Source: Rhodoferax saidenbachensis
GTDB lineage: Bacteria > Pseudomonadota > Gammaproteobacteria > Burkholderiales > Burkholderiaceae_C
Direction of reading: 5' to 3'
Length of the DNA: 64,000 bases
Assembly: GCF_001955715.1 (NCBI RefSeq)
Contig: NZ_CP019239.1
Span: 496,001 to 560,000, forward strand
Part shown: positions 36,094-45,460 of the stretch, one piece after another
How positions within the stretch are numbered: position 1 is the first letter of the stretch
Layout: every line of letters starts with the position of its first letter
Position numbers and translations under genes: made by a program
Notes under the pieces: generated by a model
Database searches by the model: none
Told to the model about the DNA's origin: nothing
What the model saw: only the letters and a program-made list of their open reading frames with translations

Positions 36094-38088
36094 ATGACGA
36101 GTACCCCCACCCCCGAAGCGCCCCAATCCGCTGGCCTGTCATTGCGCCAGACCCTCTTTCTGGGCGCGGGCCTGGGCATCCTGCTTCCCGCACTGGCGCT
36201 GGGGTACTTCCAGATCACCAGCCGGTATGAAAACGAGGTCAACCTGCGCGTGCGGGCCCCCATGCAGCAGTACGCCGATGTGCTCTCGCGTGGCGTCGCT
36301 GTGGCGATCTGGAATGTGGACCATGGCGTGGCCAACGAACTGGTCGACGCGGTCATGCGCAACCCCGATGTGGTGCGGGTGACGGTGACAGATGAATACA
36401 AGGAAATTTTTGTCCGCAAACAAAGTGAACAGGAACCCGAAGGCGAAGTGCTGCGCGAGGAGCGCGACATTAACTACAACGGTGCCCGGGTTGGGCGCCT
36501 CAGTGTGGAGCTGACCGCCCAGCGTATCCAGCGTGAATTCCTCAACGACCTGATCAAACTGGCCGCGGCCCTGGCGGCACAGGTGGGTATCTCCTTTCTG
36601 TTCATCTGGTGGCTGTTTGACCGGCGCATGATGCGCCCCCTGCACTCGCTGCAAGAAGGTGTGCAGCGCCTGGCCCGTGGTGAGCTGGCGCAGCCCCTGG
36701 TCTGGCAGCGCGAAGACGAAATTGGTGGCTTGGCCCGTGGCATGGACACCATGCGCACCGACCTGGCCGCCCTGATTGCCGAGCGCGACGAAAAAAACGC
36801 CGCACTGCAGACCGAGCTGGCAGAGCGCCGCCGTACCGAAGAGGCACTGGGCTTCAGCCAGGCCAAGTTTGCGGCGATTTTTGATGCCTCGCCGATTGCC
36901 ATGACGGTCTCGCACATGACCGGTGAGTTCCCTATTTTGGACGTGAACAGCGCCTGGGTGCGGGTTTTCGGGCGTGATCGCTCCGTGGCGATAGGCTCCA
37001 ATGGCGAAACCAATGGCATGTGGAAAAACCGCGACGCACGTGACGCGGTGATGCAGACGCTGCTGCAACAGGGCGAGATTTCCCGCTATCTGGCCTGGAT
37101 GGTGCGGGGCGACGGCCAGGGAGAGATGTTGTGCGAAATCTCGGGCCGTGTGATCGCGCTGGGCCAGGAGTCCCTGCTGATCCTGGCCTACGACGACATC
37201 ACCGCCAAACACCAGTACGAGGCCGATATCCTGCGCCTCAACGCCACGCTGGAGCAACGTGTGGACGAACGCACCCGGGAACTCACCGGTGCGCTGGACC
37301 GTCTGACGGCAGCCCAGTCCGAACTGGTGCGTGCCGAAAAAATGTCGGCGCTGGGATCACTGGTGGCTGGCATTGCGCATGAGCTCAACACCCCCATTGG
37401 CAACAGCCTGACCGTGGCCAGCACCCTGCAGGACCATGCCAACAGTTTCACCAACGAGATGGCCAAGGGCCTCACGCGCAGTCGTCTCGAAGAGTTTGTC
37501 GGGAACATACGCCAGGGATCTGGCATCCTGATGCGCGGCCTGCACCAGGCGGCCGAGCTGGTGTCCAGCTTCAAGCAGGTCGCCGTGGACCAAACCAGTG
37601 TGAACCGGCGCCGCTTCCAACTGGCCGAAACCATCAACGAGATATTGTTGACCCTGGGACCGACCATGCGCAAGACTTCCCACACGGTGAGTAGCCAGGT
37701 GGCCTCGGATATCACCATGGAAAGTTTCCCAGGCCCGCTGGGGCAGGTCATTACCAACCTGATCAACAACGCGTTGTTGCACGCCTTCGAAGGGCGGCAG
37801 CAGGGCCACATCACGATTTCTGCGGTGGCGGTGGATGCGGACTGGATCAAGTTCACCGTGCAGGACGATGGTGTGGGCATTCCCCCGGCCCATCTGGCCC
37901 GGGTGTTCGACCCCTTCTTCACCACCAAGCTGGGCCAGGGCGGCAGCGGCTTGGGGCTGAATATCGTCTACAACCTGGTCACCAAAACCCTGGGTGGCAA
38001 CATCCGTGTGGACAGCGCCCCAGGCCAGGGCGCTTGTTTCACCTTGACCTTGCCGGTGGTTGCGCCGGTAGTGGCACCAGAGCATTAG
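36094..38088 (+). CDS. Membrane sensor histidine kinase with PAS domain
   Basis: A 664-residue hybrid-free histidine kinase. Helix 1 (about 22-40), a periplasmic sensor (about 45-150) and helix 2 (about 155-175) are followed by a HAMP domain, a PAS domain (FAAIFDASPIAMTVSHMTGEFPILDVN), a coiled-coil (LRLNATLEQRVDERTRELTGALDRLTAAQSELV) and the kinase core. The phospho-accepting residue is H429 (GIAHELNTPIGN). The ATP-binding boxes are NLINNALLHAFEG, DDGVGIP, FDPFFTTK and GSGLGLNIVYNLV. No response regulator is adjacent, so its partner is elsewhere. Confidence 0.9.
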   Translation: MTSTPTPEAPQSAGLSLRQTLFLGAGLGILLPALALGYFQITSRYENEVNLRVRAPMQQYADVLSRGVAVAIWNVDHGVANELVDAVMRNPDVVRVTVTDEYKEIFVRKQSEQEPEGEVLREERDINYNGARVGRLSVELTAQRIQREFLNDLIKLAAALAAQVGISFLFIWWLFDRRMMRPLHSLQEGVQRLARGELAQPLVWQREDEIGGLARGMDTMRTDLAALIAERDEKNAALQTELAERRRTEEALGFSQAKFAAIFDASPIAMTVSHMTGEFPILDVNSAWVRVFGRDRSVAIGSNGETNGMWKNRDARDAVMQTLLQQGEISRYLAWMVRGDGQGEMLCEISGRVIALGQESLLILAYDDITAKHQYEADILRLNATLEQRVDERTRELTGALDRLTAAQSELVRAEKMSALGSLVAGIAHELNTPIGNSLTVASTLQDHANSFTNEMAKGLTRSRLEEFVGNIRQGSGILMRGLHQAAELVSSFKQVAVDQTSVNRRRFQLAETINEILLTLGPTMRKTSHTVSSQVASDITMESFPGPLGQVITNLINNALLHAFEGRQQGHITISAVAVDADWIKFTVQDDGVGIPPAHLARVFDPFFTTKLGQGGSGLGLNIVYNLVTKTLGGNIRVDSAPGQGACFTLTLPVVAPVVAPEH

Positions 38089-38240
38089 CCCCCACGCTTC
38101 ACCCACGCACGGCCATTGGCCCGAGTAGGGCGCATTGCCACAACGTGAGCGCATCTGCGACCGCAAATGCGTGCGCGGGTTGCTGCTCCTGAGGGGGCGT
38201 CATCGCCTTGGGGCGGCCCGGCGGCGATGTGGCCCTGTTA

Positions 38241-39248
38241 TCAAGGCGCAGTTTCCATGACGAGGCGCATACCCACCAGGGTGTAGCGCGTCTGGGGGGA
38301 GTTCCAGTTGCGGTAACTGGAGCGGGCGTACAGCGCCCAGGTGTGCCAGGAGCCACCGCGGCGCACATAGACATTCCCGGTCTTGGGGCCCTGCGGGTCA
38401 TTCAGCGGCGACTGGGCGTAGTAGTTTTCGTCGTACAGATCAGCGGTCCATTCCCAGGCATTGCCGTGCATGTCGTACAGGCCAAACGCATTGGGCGCAT
38501 ACCGCGCCACGGGTGCGGTGAAGGCATAACCGTCATCGCCTTGCAGCGCATGTTCTGCCAGCTTGGGCCACTGGGGTTTGGCGTGGGCGTCGAAGGTGTT
38601 GGCCACCTGCAGCAGGGACTCGGGCGCATCACCGCCGTGGTAGCGCGTACGGGTGCCGGCGCGTGCGGCGTATTCCCATTCGGCCTCGGTGGGCAGGCGG
38701 TAAGTTTTGCCCTCGGTCTTGCTGAGCCACTGTGCCAGGGCCTGTGCATCGCCCCAGGTGATGTTGACCACCGGGTGGTCTTCGCTCTGCGCAAAGCCCG
38801 GGTTCAACCAACTGTAGCGCGTGTCGCGTCCTTCAAACTGGTCGCCGCGTGCACTCTTCTCGGGATCGTAGTCCGGGTTGTAGCCGTAGCCGCCAGTTCC
38901 ATCGGCGATGGATTCAGGTACATAACCGGACGCCTGCACGAAGCGACGGAACTGTCCCACGGTGACCTCGGTCTGCCCGAGGTAAAAAGCCTTGGTGATA
39001 CGCACCCGGTGCACTGGCGCTTCGTCCACCAGCGCTTCCAGCCGCACACGCTCCATGCGCGGATAGTCCTTTTGCAGGCGCTCCACGGGCTCGTCACTGC
39101 CCATGAGAAATTCACCGGCCGGGATCTGTACCAGCCGCATGCCCAAGGTGTTGGTCACCACCGTTTGGGCCTGTGTGCACGGGCTGGCTGCCAGCGCACT
39201 GCAAAGAAGAAGGGAACGCAGGATGCAGGCAGGCAGCGGTGGTGTCAT
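38241..39248 (-). CDS. Secreted FGE/SUMF1-fold protein, probably non-catalytic
   Basis: A 335-residue protein with a signal peptide (LRSLLLCSALAASPCTQAQ) and one formylglycine-generating-enzyme (SUMF1) domain: MRLVQIPAGEFLMGSDE, EVTVGQFRRFVQASGY, HPVVNITWGDAQALAQWLSKTEGKTYRLPTEAEWEYAARAG, NAFGLYDMHGNAWEWTADLYD, VRRGGSWHTWALYARSSYRN. The cysteines that perform oxidation in true FGE are missing from the C-terminal loop (WALYARSSYR) and the usual GFR(C/L) end reads GMRLV. It is therefore likely a binding or structural relative (PvdO-like), acting in the periplasm. Its partner is unknown. Confidence 0.85.
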   Translation of the reverse strand: MTPPLPACILRSLLLCSALAASPCTQAQTVVTNTLGMRLVQIPAGEFLMGSDEPVERLQKDYPRMERVRLEALVDEAPVHRVRITKAFYLGQTEVTVGQFRRFVQASGYVPESIADGTGGYGYNPDYDPEKSARGDQFEGRDTRYSWLNPGFAQSEDHPVVNITWGDAQALAQWLSKTEGKTYRLPTEAEWEYAARAGTRTRYHGGDAPESLLQVANTFDAHAKPQWPKLAEHALQGDDGYAFTAPVARYAPNAFGLYDMHGNAWEWTADLYDENYYAQSPLNDPQGPKTGNVYVRRGGSWHTWALYARSSYRNWNSPQTRYTLVGMRLVMETAP

Positions 39249-39263
39249 GGTGAATCCGGAGGG

Positions 39264-39611
39264 TTAGCGAATCCCCCGAATGTAGCGCTCCTCCGGCGGT
39301 GGCGCGTCCGGCGCGGGCGGCGGCGCGGGCGCCTTGCGGCTGGCGGCCAGTGGCACGCTGACTGCGTCCAGCAGCCGGCTGGCAATGGGTGGCGCTACTG
39401 GCGTGGGCAGCATGGCCGCCTCCAGTTTGCCAGCCCACTCTTCGAGGTCCGCATGGCCATCCTTGTGCGCACTCTCGCGGGCAAAACGCACCACTTCGGT
39501 GGCGTAGTCGGTGTTGCTGGCCATCCATTCGGTGTCGGTGACGCGGCCGGTCTTACGACGCAGCAGCACATGCAAATGGGCGGCAATGGCGAGTTTTTCG
39601 CTGTTCAGCAT
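39264..39611 (-). CDS. Small hypothetical protein downstream of amt
   Basis: A 115-residue protein. The N-terminal 65 residues look helical ([44 protein letters not shown]) and the C-terminal third is Pro/Ala-rich (APAPPPAPDAPPPEERYIRGIR). I do not recognise a family. It starts 10 bp after the amt stop and is probably co-transcribed with it. A 23-base stretch (39493-39515) is identical to part of hemE. Confidence 0.6.
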   Translation of the reverse strand: MLNSEKLAIAAHLHVLLRRKTGRVTDTEWMASNTDYATEVVRFARESAHKDGHADLEEWAGKLEAAMLPTPVAPPIASRLLDAVSVPLAASRKAPAPPPAPDAPPPEERYIRGIR

Positions 39612-39621
39612 GGTGTTGGCC

Positions 39622-41097
39622 TCAGTTACCCATGTGCTCCCGGTGCTGGGAAATGTCCAGACCGGCGAGCTCGGCTGCGTCGTCTACGCGCAGACCCACA
39701 ATCAGTTTGGTGACCCACAGCAGCAGCACACTCATGATGCCGCTGTACAGCACCACGGCCACCACACCTACAAGCTGGGTGCCAATATGGCCTTCCACGC
39801 CCGATACCGTCTGGTTGGCCAGCAGGCCGGTCATGAGGGCACCGACGATGCCGCCAATGCCGTGCACGCCAAAGACGTCCAGCGAATCGTCAGCATTGAG
39901 CATGCGTTTGAGTCCGGTGGCACCCCAGTAACAGGCCAGCCCGGCGACGATGCCGATCAGCAGCGCCGCGCGCGGCGTGACAAAACCCGCTGCGGGGGTG
40001 ATGGCCACCAGCCCGGCGACCAGACCCGAGCACAGACCCAGCAGCGATGGCCGTCCGCGTACCACCCATTCACCCAGCATCCAGGCAATAGCACCCGCCG
40101 ACGCGGCGATGTGCGTGACCGCCATGGCCAGGCCAGCGCGTCCATCTGACGCCACGGCCGAACCGGCGTTGAAACCAAACCAGCCCACCCACAGCAGGCC
40201 GGCACCGGCCATGGTCAGCCCCAGGTTGAAGGGCTCAAACGGTTCGCGTCCGTAGCCGCGGCGTGGTCCCAATACATAGGCGCAGACCAGACCGGTGATG
40301 CCGGCGTTGATGTGCACGACAGAACCACCGGCAAAGTCCAACACACCCATCTGGGCGAGCCAGCCGCCCGGCTCCCAGACCCAGTGGGCAACGGGGGCGT
40401 AGACGAAGATGGACCACAGGCCGATAAACCACAGCAGGGCCGAGAAACGCATGCGCTCCACAATGGCACCCACCACCAGTGCCGCCGTGATGATGGCAAA
40501 GGTGAGCTGGAACATCGAATACACCGACTCGGGAATCGCCGGTGCCACATGGCTCACCGCCACCATGCCCCCTTCCTTGAGATAACTCAGGCCGCCAAAC
40601 CACAGGCGATCGGCGCCCAGTCCTATCCAGCTATTGCCCGGAGTGAAGGCAATGGCGTAGCCGCCGGCAAACCACAGCAGGCTGACCATGGCCGCAATGG
40701 CGACTACGCTGGCCATGGTGTTGAGCACACTTTTCTTGCGCACCATGCCGCCGTAAAACAGGGCAAGGCCGGGCAGCGTCATCAGCAGCACCAGCGCGGT
40801 GGAGGTCATCATCCAGGCGGTGTCGGCCGCGTTGATGCTGCTTTGTGCCACCAGCGAGGGCTTGGTTGGTGGTGCGGGGACTGCGGGCGCTGCGACCACC
40901 TCAACAGCAGGAACTGCCAGGACAGGCGGAGCCGCAGGAGGGGCCGAGGCTGGGGGGGCGATGGGGGCAGCCGCCGGGGGGGCGACTTCCGCCACTACCG
41001 GGCCGCTGGCCGCTGTTGCCGGCGTCTGTGCCCAGACGCCTGTGATGCTGGCGCACAAAACGCATGCCAGAAGCCAGTGTGAACCGATACGGTGCAT
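39622..41097 (-). CDS. amt: Ammonium transporter Amt
   Basis: A 491-residue inner-membrane ammonium channel. The signal peptide (LLACVLCASITGVWAQ) and an unusual Ala/Pro-rich region of about 60 residues (VAEVAPPAAAPIAPPASAPPAAPPVLAVPAVE...) precede the channel domain. That domain begins NAADTAWMMTSTALVLLMTLPGLALFYGGMVRKKSVLNTMAS. The signature DFAGGSVVHINAGITGLVCAYVLGPR and the pore histidines (in VVHINAG and in VFGVHGIGGIVGALMTG) are present. No glnK gene is next to it; instead the small gene at 39264 follows. Nitrogen control would be expected but no binding site was identified. Confidence 0.95.
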   Translation of the reverse strand: MHRIGSHWLLACVLCASITGVWAQTPATAASGPVVAEVAPPAAAPIAPPASAPPAAPPVLAVPAVEVVAAPAVPAPPTKPSLVAQSSINAADTAWMMTSTALVLLMTLPGLALFYGGMVRKKSVLNTMASVVAIAAMVSLLWFAGGYAIAFTPGNSWIGLGADRLWFGGLSYLKEGGMVAVSHVAPAIPESVYSMFQLTFAIITAALVVGAIVERMRFSALLWFIGLWSIFVYAPVAHWVWEPGGWLAQMGVLDFAGGSVVHINAGITGLVCAYVLGPRRGYGREPFEPFNLGLTMAGAGLLWVGWFGFNAGSAVASDGRAGLAMAVTHIAASAGAIAWMLGEWVVRGRPSLLGLCSGLVAGLVAITPAAGFVTPRAALLIGIVAGLACYWGATGLKRMLNADDSLDVFGVHGIGGIVGALMTGLLANQTVSGVEGHIGTQLVGVVAVVLYSGIMSVLLLWVTKLIVGLRVDDAAELAGLDISQHREHMGN

Positions 41098-41401
41098 GGA
41101 CAGTCCCTATTGAAACCCAATAGATGCTGCACTGCACAAGGCGTGCCAATTTCGCATGCGGGCAGAAAAAGTCCTAGCGAAGCCGATGACTACGCCCATT
41201 CGATAGCGACGATCTTCATTGGCAGCTTGCTCGCAGGGCGAGTGACAAGGTCATGCGAAAGCGGGTGCCAACGTGATTGCGTGCCAGGCGGGGAAACGCC
41301 ATTCAAGGCGCGCCCCGCCACCGCATTCAACGCCAGGTGAGGGGAGGGTGCCTGCTCAAGAGGAGTGATGTGTCGCCCAGACTGTCCGTGGCAGCGATGC
41401 G
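41098..41401. other. Intergenic stretch upstream of amt
   Basis: About 300 bp between the amt start and the stop of the chemoreceptor gene. It presumably contains the amt promoter, but I see no clear promoter boxes, repeat or gene. Confidence 0.5.
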
Positions 41402-42970
41402 TCAGACCCGACTGAGTTTGAAGGCGTCTACGGCCTCGGCCAGCAGGCGGGCCTGTTCCTTGAGGCTCTCCGCAGCAGCGGTGGACTCCTCGACCAGCGC
41501 GGCGTTCTGCTGCGTCATCTGGTCGAGCTGGTTCACGGCCGTGTTGATCTGGCCAATGCCCTGGCTCTGCTCGGCGGCGGCAGAACTGATTTCACCAATG
41601 ATGTCGCTCACACGGCTCACGCTCGTGACAATGTCGCTCATAGTGCTGCCGGCCATTTGTACCTGCTTGGAGCCGGACGCTACGCTGGCCACGCTGGCAT
41701 CAATCAGGATCTTGATCTCCTTGGCTGCTTCTGCCGAGCGCTGGGCCAGGCTGCGCACTTCACTGGCCACAACCGCAAAGCCGCGCCCCTGCTCGCCGGC
41801 ACGGGCGGCTTCCACCGCGGCATTCAAGGCCAGGATATTGGTCTGGAACGCAATGCCGTCGATCACGCCAATGATGTCGGAAATCTTCTTGGAGCTGACA
41901 TTGATTTCGTCCATGGTCGCCACGACTTCGGACACCACCTCGCCGCCGCGCTTGGCCACACTGGCGGCGGATGCCGCCAGTTGGTTGGCCTGGGTCGCCG
42001 AGTCTGCGCTCTGGCGCACGGTGCTGGTCATCTCTTCCATGGAACTGGCGGTTTCTTCCAAGCTGCCGGCTGTCTGTTCGGTACGCGCGCTCAGATCCCG
42101 GTTGCCCGTGGCGATTTGCAGGCTGGCAGTGGAAATGTTGTCGACCGCGCCGCGCACCTGGTGCAATGCGCCATGCAGCGCAGTGCGCATGGTGTCAATG
42201 GCGCGCAGCAATCTGCCCGTTTCGTCGTTGGCATAGCTTGCCTGGGCATTGCCGGTCAGGTCCATGTCGGCAATGGACTGGGCGATGGTCTCGGCACGGT
42301 GCAGGGGCTGCGTGATGCTGCGGGTCAGCAGCCAGGCCAGAAAAATGCCCAATGCCAGCGACACCAGGCTGCAGACTAGCAACAGCGTGATGGTTTGCGC
42401 GCGTGTGTTTTCGATGCGTTGGGTCGCCGCGTCCAGTTGGGTGCGTTGCTGGTTCACCAGCTTGCTGACCTGTTCGATATAGAAGCGGGACCCGGGTTCG
42501 AATTTTTCGGTGAAAACGCGGTTTGCGCCGTCCACATCTCCAGCTTTCTTGAGTTTGCTGATTTCCTCACGTGCCGCCAGGTAGGCCTTGCGCACTTCCG
42601 TCACCTTGTCGAAAAGGGCGCGTTCTTCGGGGGTATCCATCTTCTCTTCGATCTGCTTTTGCAGCTCGGTGGTCTCGCGGATACTATCCGCCGAGGCTGG
42701 GGCAAAGTATTCCACCAGGCTGGTATCGCTGCTCTTGGCGATGGCCGCGGCCCGCACGATGCCCGAAGTGGTGAAGCGCAACCACGCCGTGCCTGCGCGT
42801 TCGGTTTGCAGGTTGTCCTTGGTCAGCGTGTCCATTTCCACACCCAGTTTGCCGAGTTGCCATACCGCCACCAGACTGCTAGCCACAAACAAGGCCAAGA
42901 TCACCCCCAGCACGAGGGTCAGGCGTTTGCCGATGGACATATTGCCTAGAAACATGACGAAAATCCCCAA
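41402..42970 (-). CDS. Methyl-accepting chemotaxis protein
   Basis: A 522-residue chemoreceptor. Helix 1 (about 15-37), a four-helix-bundle periplasmic sensor (about 40-190; [30 protein letters not shown]...) and helix 2 (about 195-215) are followed by a HAMP domain and the signalling domain. The tip is conserved ([49 protein letters not shown]) and contacts CheA and CheW. There is no C-terminal NWETF-type pentapeptide, so CheR/CheB would not tether here. The ATG could also be at codon 6 or 11 (MFLG..., [10 protein letters not shown]). The ligand is unknown. Confidence 0.92.
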   Translation of the reverse strand: MGIFVMFLGNMSIGKRLTLVLGVILALFVASSLVAVWQLGKLGVEMDTLTKDNLQTERAGTAWLRFTTSGIVRAAAIAKSSDTSLVEYFAPASADSIRETTELQKQIEEKMDTPEERALFDKVTEVRKAYLAAREEISKLKKAGDVDGANRVFTEKFEPGSRFYIEQVSKLVNQQRTQLDAATQRIENTRAQTITLLLVCSLVSLALGIFLAWLLTRSITQPLHRAETIAQSIADMDLTGNAQASYANDETGRLLRAIDTMRTALHGALHQVRGAVDNISTASLQIATGNRDLSARTEQTAGSLEETASSMEEMTSTVRQSADSATQANQLAASAASVAKRGGEVVSEVVATMDEINVSSKKISDIIGVIDGIAFQTNILALNAAVEAARAGEQGRGFAVVASEVRSLAQRSAEAAKEIKILIDASVASVASGSKQVQMAGSTMSDIVTSVSRVSDIIGEISSAAAEQSQGIGQINTAVNQLDQMTQQNAALVEESTAAAESLKEQARLLAEAVDAFKLSRV

Positions 42971-43042
42971 AAAAATTAAGGTCTAAATAGGGGGTTATAC
43001 AACAGCAGGTGGGGGCGCCGCCTGTGTACGACACGTCCGACG

Positions 43043-43711
43043 TCAGGAGTAGCTGATCCAGTCCGCGTATTCGGGGCTGTCCAGGTGCGGCAGGCCGTTG
43101 AAGGTCGACAGCATGTGGCGTTTGGGCGTGAAGGCGAATTCGGTGATCGCGCTGTTGCGGATGCGGAAGTTGAGCTCGATGGTGGTCTCGGGCGTAGTGC
43201 CCAGCACATGGCCGACCGCGGTGCTGATGGGGCCGCCGCTGCTGACAATCAGCACATTGCCGCTGTGCTGCTGGCGCACATGGTCCAGCGCGCTGACGAT
43301 GCCGTGCTTGAAGTCGTTGTAGCTGGGCATGCCCTTGGGGCTGACCACGCCGTTCATCCACTGCGTGAGGCCATCGCGCAGCAGGCGAAAGTGGTGCCGG
43401 TACATCTCGGGCGTTTCGGGTTTGGTCAGCGGCTCGGGGTGGATGGTCTGGATCACCGCTTCGCTCTCGTACTCATTCAAACCCGGCCAGAGCAGTGGCT
43501 GGTGGAGGAGCTTTGCACCCTGGGCAATGCCGGCCCAGGTTTGGGCGTGGCGTTTGAGGGTGCCGGTGAGCACCGCGTCGAATTGCAGACCCTTGTAGGC
43601 GAAGTATTCACCCAGGCGCATGCTTTGTCGGTGTCCCAGTTCGCTCAGGTTGTCGTAGTCGGCAGCACCAAAAGAGGCCTGCCCATGGCGCACCAGATAA
43701 AGATTTCCCAT
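43043..43711 (-). CDS. Histidine phosphatase family protein
   Basis: A 222-residue protein of the histidine phosphatase (phosphoglycerate-mutase-like) superfamily. The catalytic RHG motif is at residues 8-10 (LYLVRHGQASFG), with NLSELGHRQSMRLGEYF after it, a second arginine-containing segment TGTLKRHAQTW, a proton-donor region WPGLNEYES and the late histidine context LIVSSGGPISTAVGHVLG. In this last motif the usual HGG reads SGG, so the second catalytic histidine is replaced by serine. That may reduce activity. The substrate is unknown. Confidence 0.82.
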   Translation of the reverse strand: MGNLYLVRHGQASFGAADYDNLSELGHRQSMRLGEYFAYKGLQFDAVLTGTLKRHAQTWAGIAQGAKLLHQPLLWPGLNEYESEAVIQTIHPEPLTKPETPEMYRHHFRLLRDGLTQWMNGVVSPKGMPSYNDFKHGIVSALDHVRQQHSGNVLIVSSGGPISTAVGHVLGTTPETTIELNFRIRNSAITEFAFTPKRHMLSTFNGLPHLDSPEYADWISYS

Positions 43712-43890
43712 GCGCTGAATTTAAGTCAGGTACGTGGTGGCTTCTGTAATGGGGGCGACAGCAGCTACGGGTCTTATCGCGAAACCTCGCGCGAACCCGT
43801 GATTCATGGTCTGTTCAGCTCTTATCATCTAGCCGCCACGCACACCAGGGTGCAGGCATTGAGACAAACCTATAAAACAAGGGGAGAGAC

Positions 43891-44862
43891 ATGAAACATT
43901 GGTGCATCGCAGCCGTTCTGGCTTTGAATCTCACACAGGGTATGGCAGGCGAACTTTTCCCGGATGGAAAGTTGCGGCCGATCTTGCTTGGAGACGCCAT
44001 CCCTGCAGCCGAAACCATGGGTGGATATCCGATTTTCGCTGGAGACGGAAAGTGGACTTTTGTACGCGGCAGTGACTCCACGTCAAGCCGCGGAACCAAA
44101 TTGGCATCCCTCCAAATGTCCCAGTTTGAGAGTGGAGTGCTTTTCGCTACACAAATCGTGGACGTGGCGGTGTCGACGGGGGATGGAGCTTTTTGGAATG
44201 GAAGTCCGTGTACCCCAACGGGGCATCTGGTGATGCGTAACAAGGGGTTCGGACGGGAAGACCACTGCCTGACGATTGATCCTGTATCCCATGCGGTGGG
44301 CCCCACCATGGTCACGATGCTGTCCATCAAATTGACAAATACAGGCAGCACGAGTCGTCTCTACAACATCACACTTCTGCTGAATCCCGACTTGCTGGGT
44401 ATCCGTTCCACCGGCGTGGGAGACTGGACTCCGGAGACGCTCAAAGCACAGCCGCGCAAGCAGGCCTTCATGGACAAACTCACGGCGTGGGCGGAAAGCC
44501 TGCAGGCCGCATCGATCAAGGCCATGGATTACTCAAAACCCCAGGATGTCTTTGCCCAGATCCCGTCCTTCCGCACCCTGTTGCCGGTGTCGGCGGCAAA
44601 CGCCGATCAAAAGTATTCCATTGGATTTTTGAGCGGTCTGGAAGATCTCAAGTGGCGCCCCAACTTCAAGGCCATCGCCTATTCTCAGCTTGGAGACTAT
44701 CGGACGACTTGGAAATCTGCATGGAACTACCCAAGCCAGCCCGAAGCAGACAAGAAGGCCTTGGATAACTGCGAATCTGGCAGACCTGCAGCGGCGCCGC
44801 CGTGCAAACTATTCACGCTGGAAGAGCAGACTGCGGTTGTGGCACCAGAGGCCAAACCCTGA
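43891..44862 (+). CDS. Secreted hypothetical protein
   Basis: A 323-residue protein with a signal peptide (MKHWCIAAVLALNLTQGMAG). The mature part is not recognisable (ELFPDGKLRPILLGDAIPAAETMGGYPIF..., MVTMLSIKLTNTGSTSRLYNITLLLNPDLLGI...). A strong ribosome site (GGGGAGAG) precedes the ATG. The composition looks lower in GC than the flanking genes, and the region next to it shows rearrangement, so this may be acquired DNA. It is probably periplasmic or outer-membrane associated. Confidence 0.65.
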   Translation: MKHWCIAAVLALNLTQGMAGELFPDGKLRPILLGDAIPAAETMGGYPIFAGDGKWTFVRGSDSTSSRGTKLASLQMSQFESGVLFATQIVDVAVSTGDGAFWNGSPCTPTGHLVMRNKGFGREDHCLTIDPVSHAVGPTMVTMLSIKLTNTGSTSRLYNITLLLNPDLLGIRSTGVGDWTPETLKAQPRKQAFMDKLTAWAESLQAASIKAMDYSKPQDVFAQIPSFRTLLPVSAANADQKYSIGFLSGLEDLKWRPNFKAIAYSQLGDYRTTWKSAWNYPSQPEADKKALDNCESGRPAAAPPCKLFTLEEQTAVVAPEAKP

Positions 44863-44866
44863 TCAA

Positions 44867-44883
44867 GGCGCCCTACGGGCGCC
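44867..44883 (+). terminator. Possible hairpin after secreted protein gene
   Basis: A 7-bp perfect stem GGCGCCC/GGGCGCC with a 3-base loop, 5 bp after the stop codon. No T-run follows, so termination is uncertain. Confidence 0.35.
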
Positions 44884-44890
44884 CGACACC

Positions 44891-44975
44891 TTCGTAAACA
44901 CCGTGCAGTCCACACTTCCCGCGCACAGCGTGTCGTGTTCCTGCATGGCTGCGGCAAAATTGGCCGCACCACCAC
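44891..44975 (-). pseudogene. Decayed 3' fragment of the threonine dehydratase gene
   Basis: Translated on the minus strand this gives GAANFAAAMQEHDTLCAGSVDCTVFTK. It aligns with the end of the intact enzyme at 45461-46438 (GAASFAAAMQERDSL...LCGGNVDSAVFAD) except for an eight-codon deletion. It lies on the other side of the small gene at 44997-45383, in the same orientation as the intact gene. Confidence 0.8.
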
Positions 44976-44996
44976 ACCTTGTGTTTTGTCGCACCC

Positions 44997-45383
44997 ATGA
45001 AGAAAACGTCTGCGCTTTTCAGGTTGAATCCGGGGGATACGCCCGCACTATTGCATGCGGACCCGGAGATGGGCGAGGTCTGGGCCGCTCAGTTAGACGG
45101 GCGGCCGCAATGGACCCTCAAGATCCCGGGAATGGTGTACTCCTTTGCCGTGCACGACACAGAGCCAGAGCAGTTTGTGATCCACGTGGTCGAAGAAGCT
45201 GCGCACCGCCTGCGGGATGCCGTCAACCTGAAAATAGATCCCAAACGCATCAAAAACCTGGCGCTGGGGCCAGAGGCCTCACTGGAGCAAGTCCAGATCG
45301 CCGTGGCTCACCTGGACCGGTGGCGCGGTTCGGCAGCGCAGTGGATGCATGACGTGGAATGGCAGAAGTGGCTCCAACGCTGA
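44997..45383 (+). CDS. Small hypothetical protein in a duplicated junction
   Basis: A 128-residue soluble protein I do not recognise (MKKTSALFRLNPGDTPALLHADPEMGEVWAAQLDGRPQWTLKIPGMVYSFAVHDTEPEQFVIHVVEEAAHRLRDAVNLKIDPKRIKNLALG...). It looks alpha/beta, with no signal peptide. It is bracketed by a decayed and an intact copy of the 3' end of the threonine dehydratase gene, which suggests it was inserted there. ATG 44997 is preferred to the upstream in-frame ATG at 44979 because the latter lies in the remnant. Confidence 0.6.
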   Translation: MKKTSALFRLNPGDTPALLHADPEMGEVWAAQLDGRPQWTLKIPGMVYSFAVHDTEPEQFVIHVVEEAAHRLRDAVNLKIDPKRIKNLALGPEASLEQVQIAVAHLDRWRGSAAQWMHDVEWQKWLQR

Positions 45384-45460
45384 ACCCCCCTTTGTGCTGC
45401 AACCCGCAGTGTTTTTGCAAATAGGCTGCATCTTTCCCAAGAGGAATATCGCGAAAGTGC

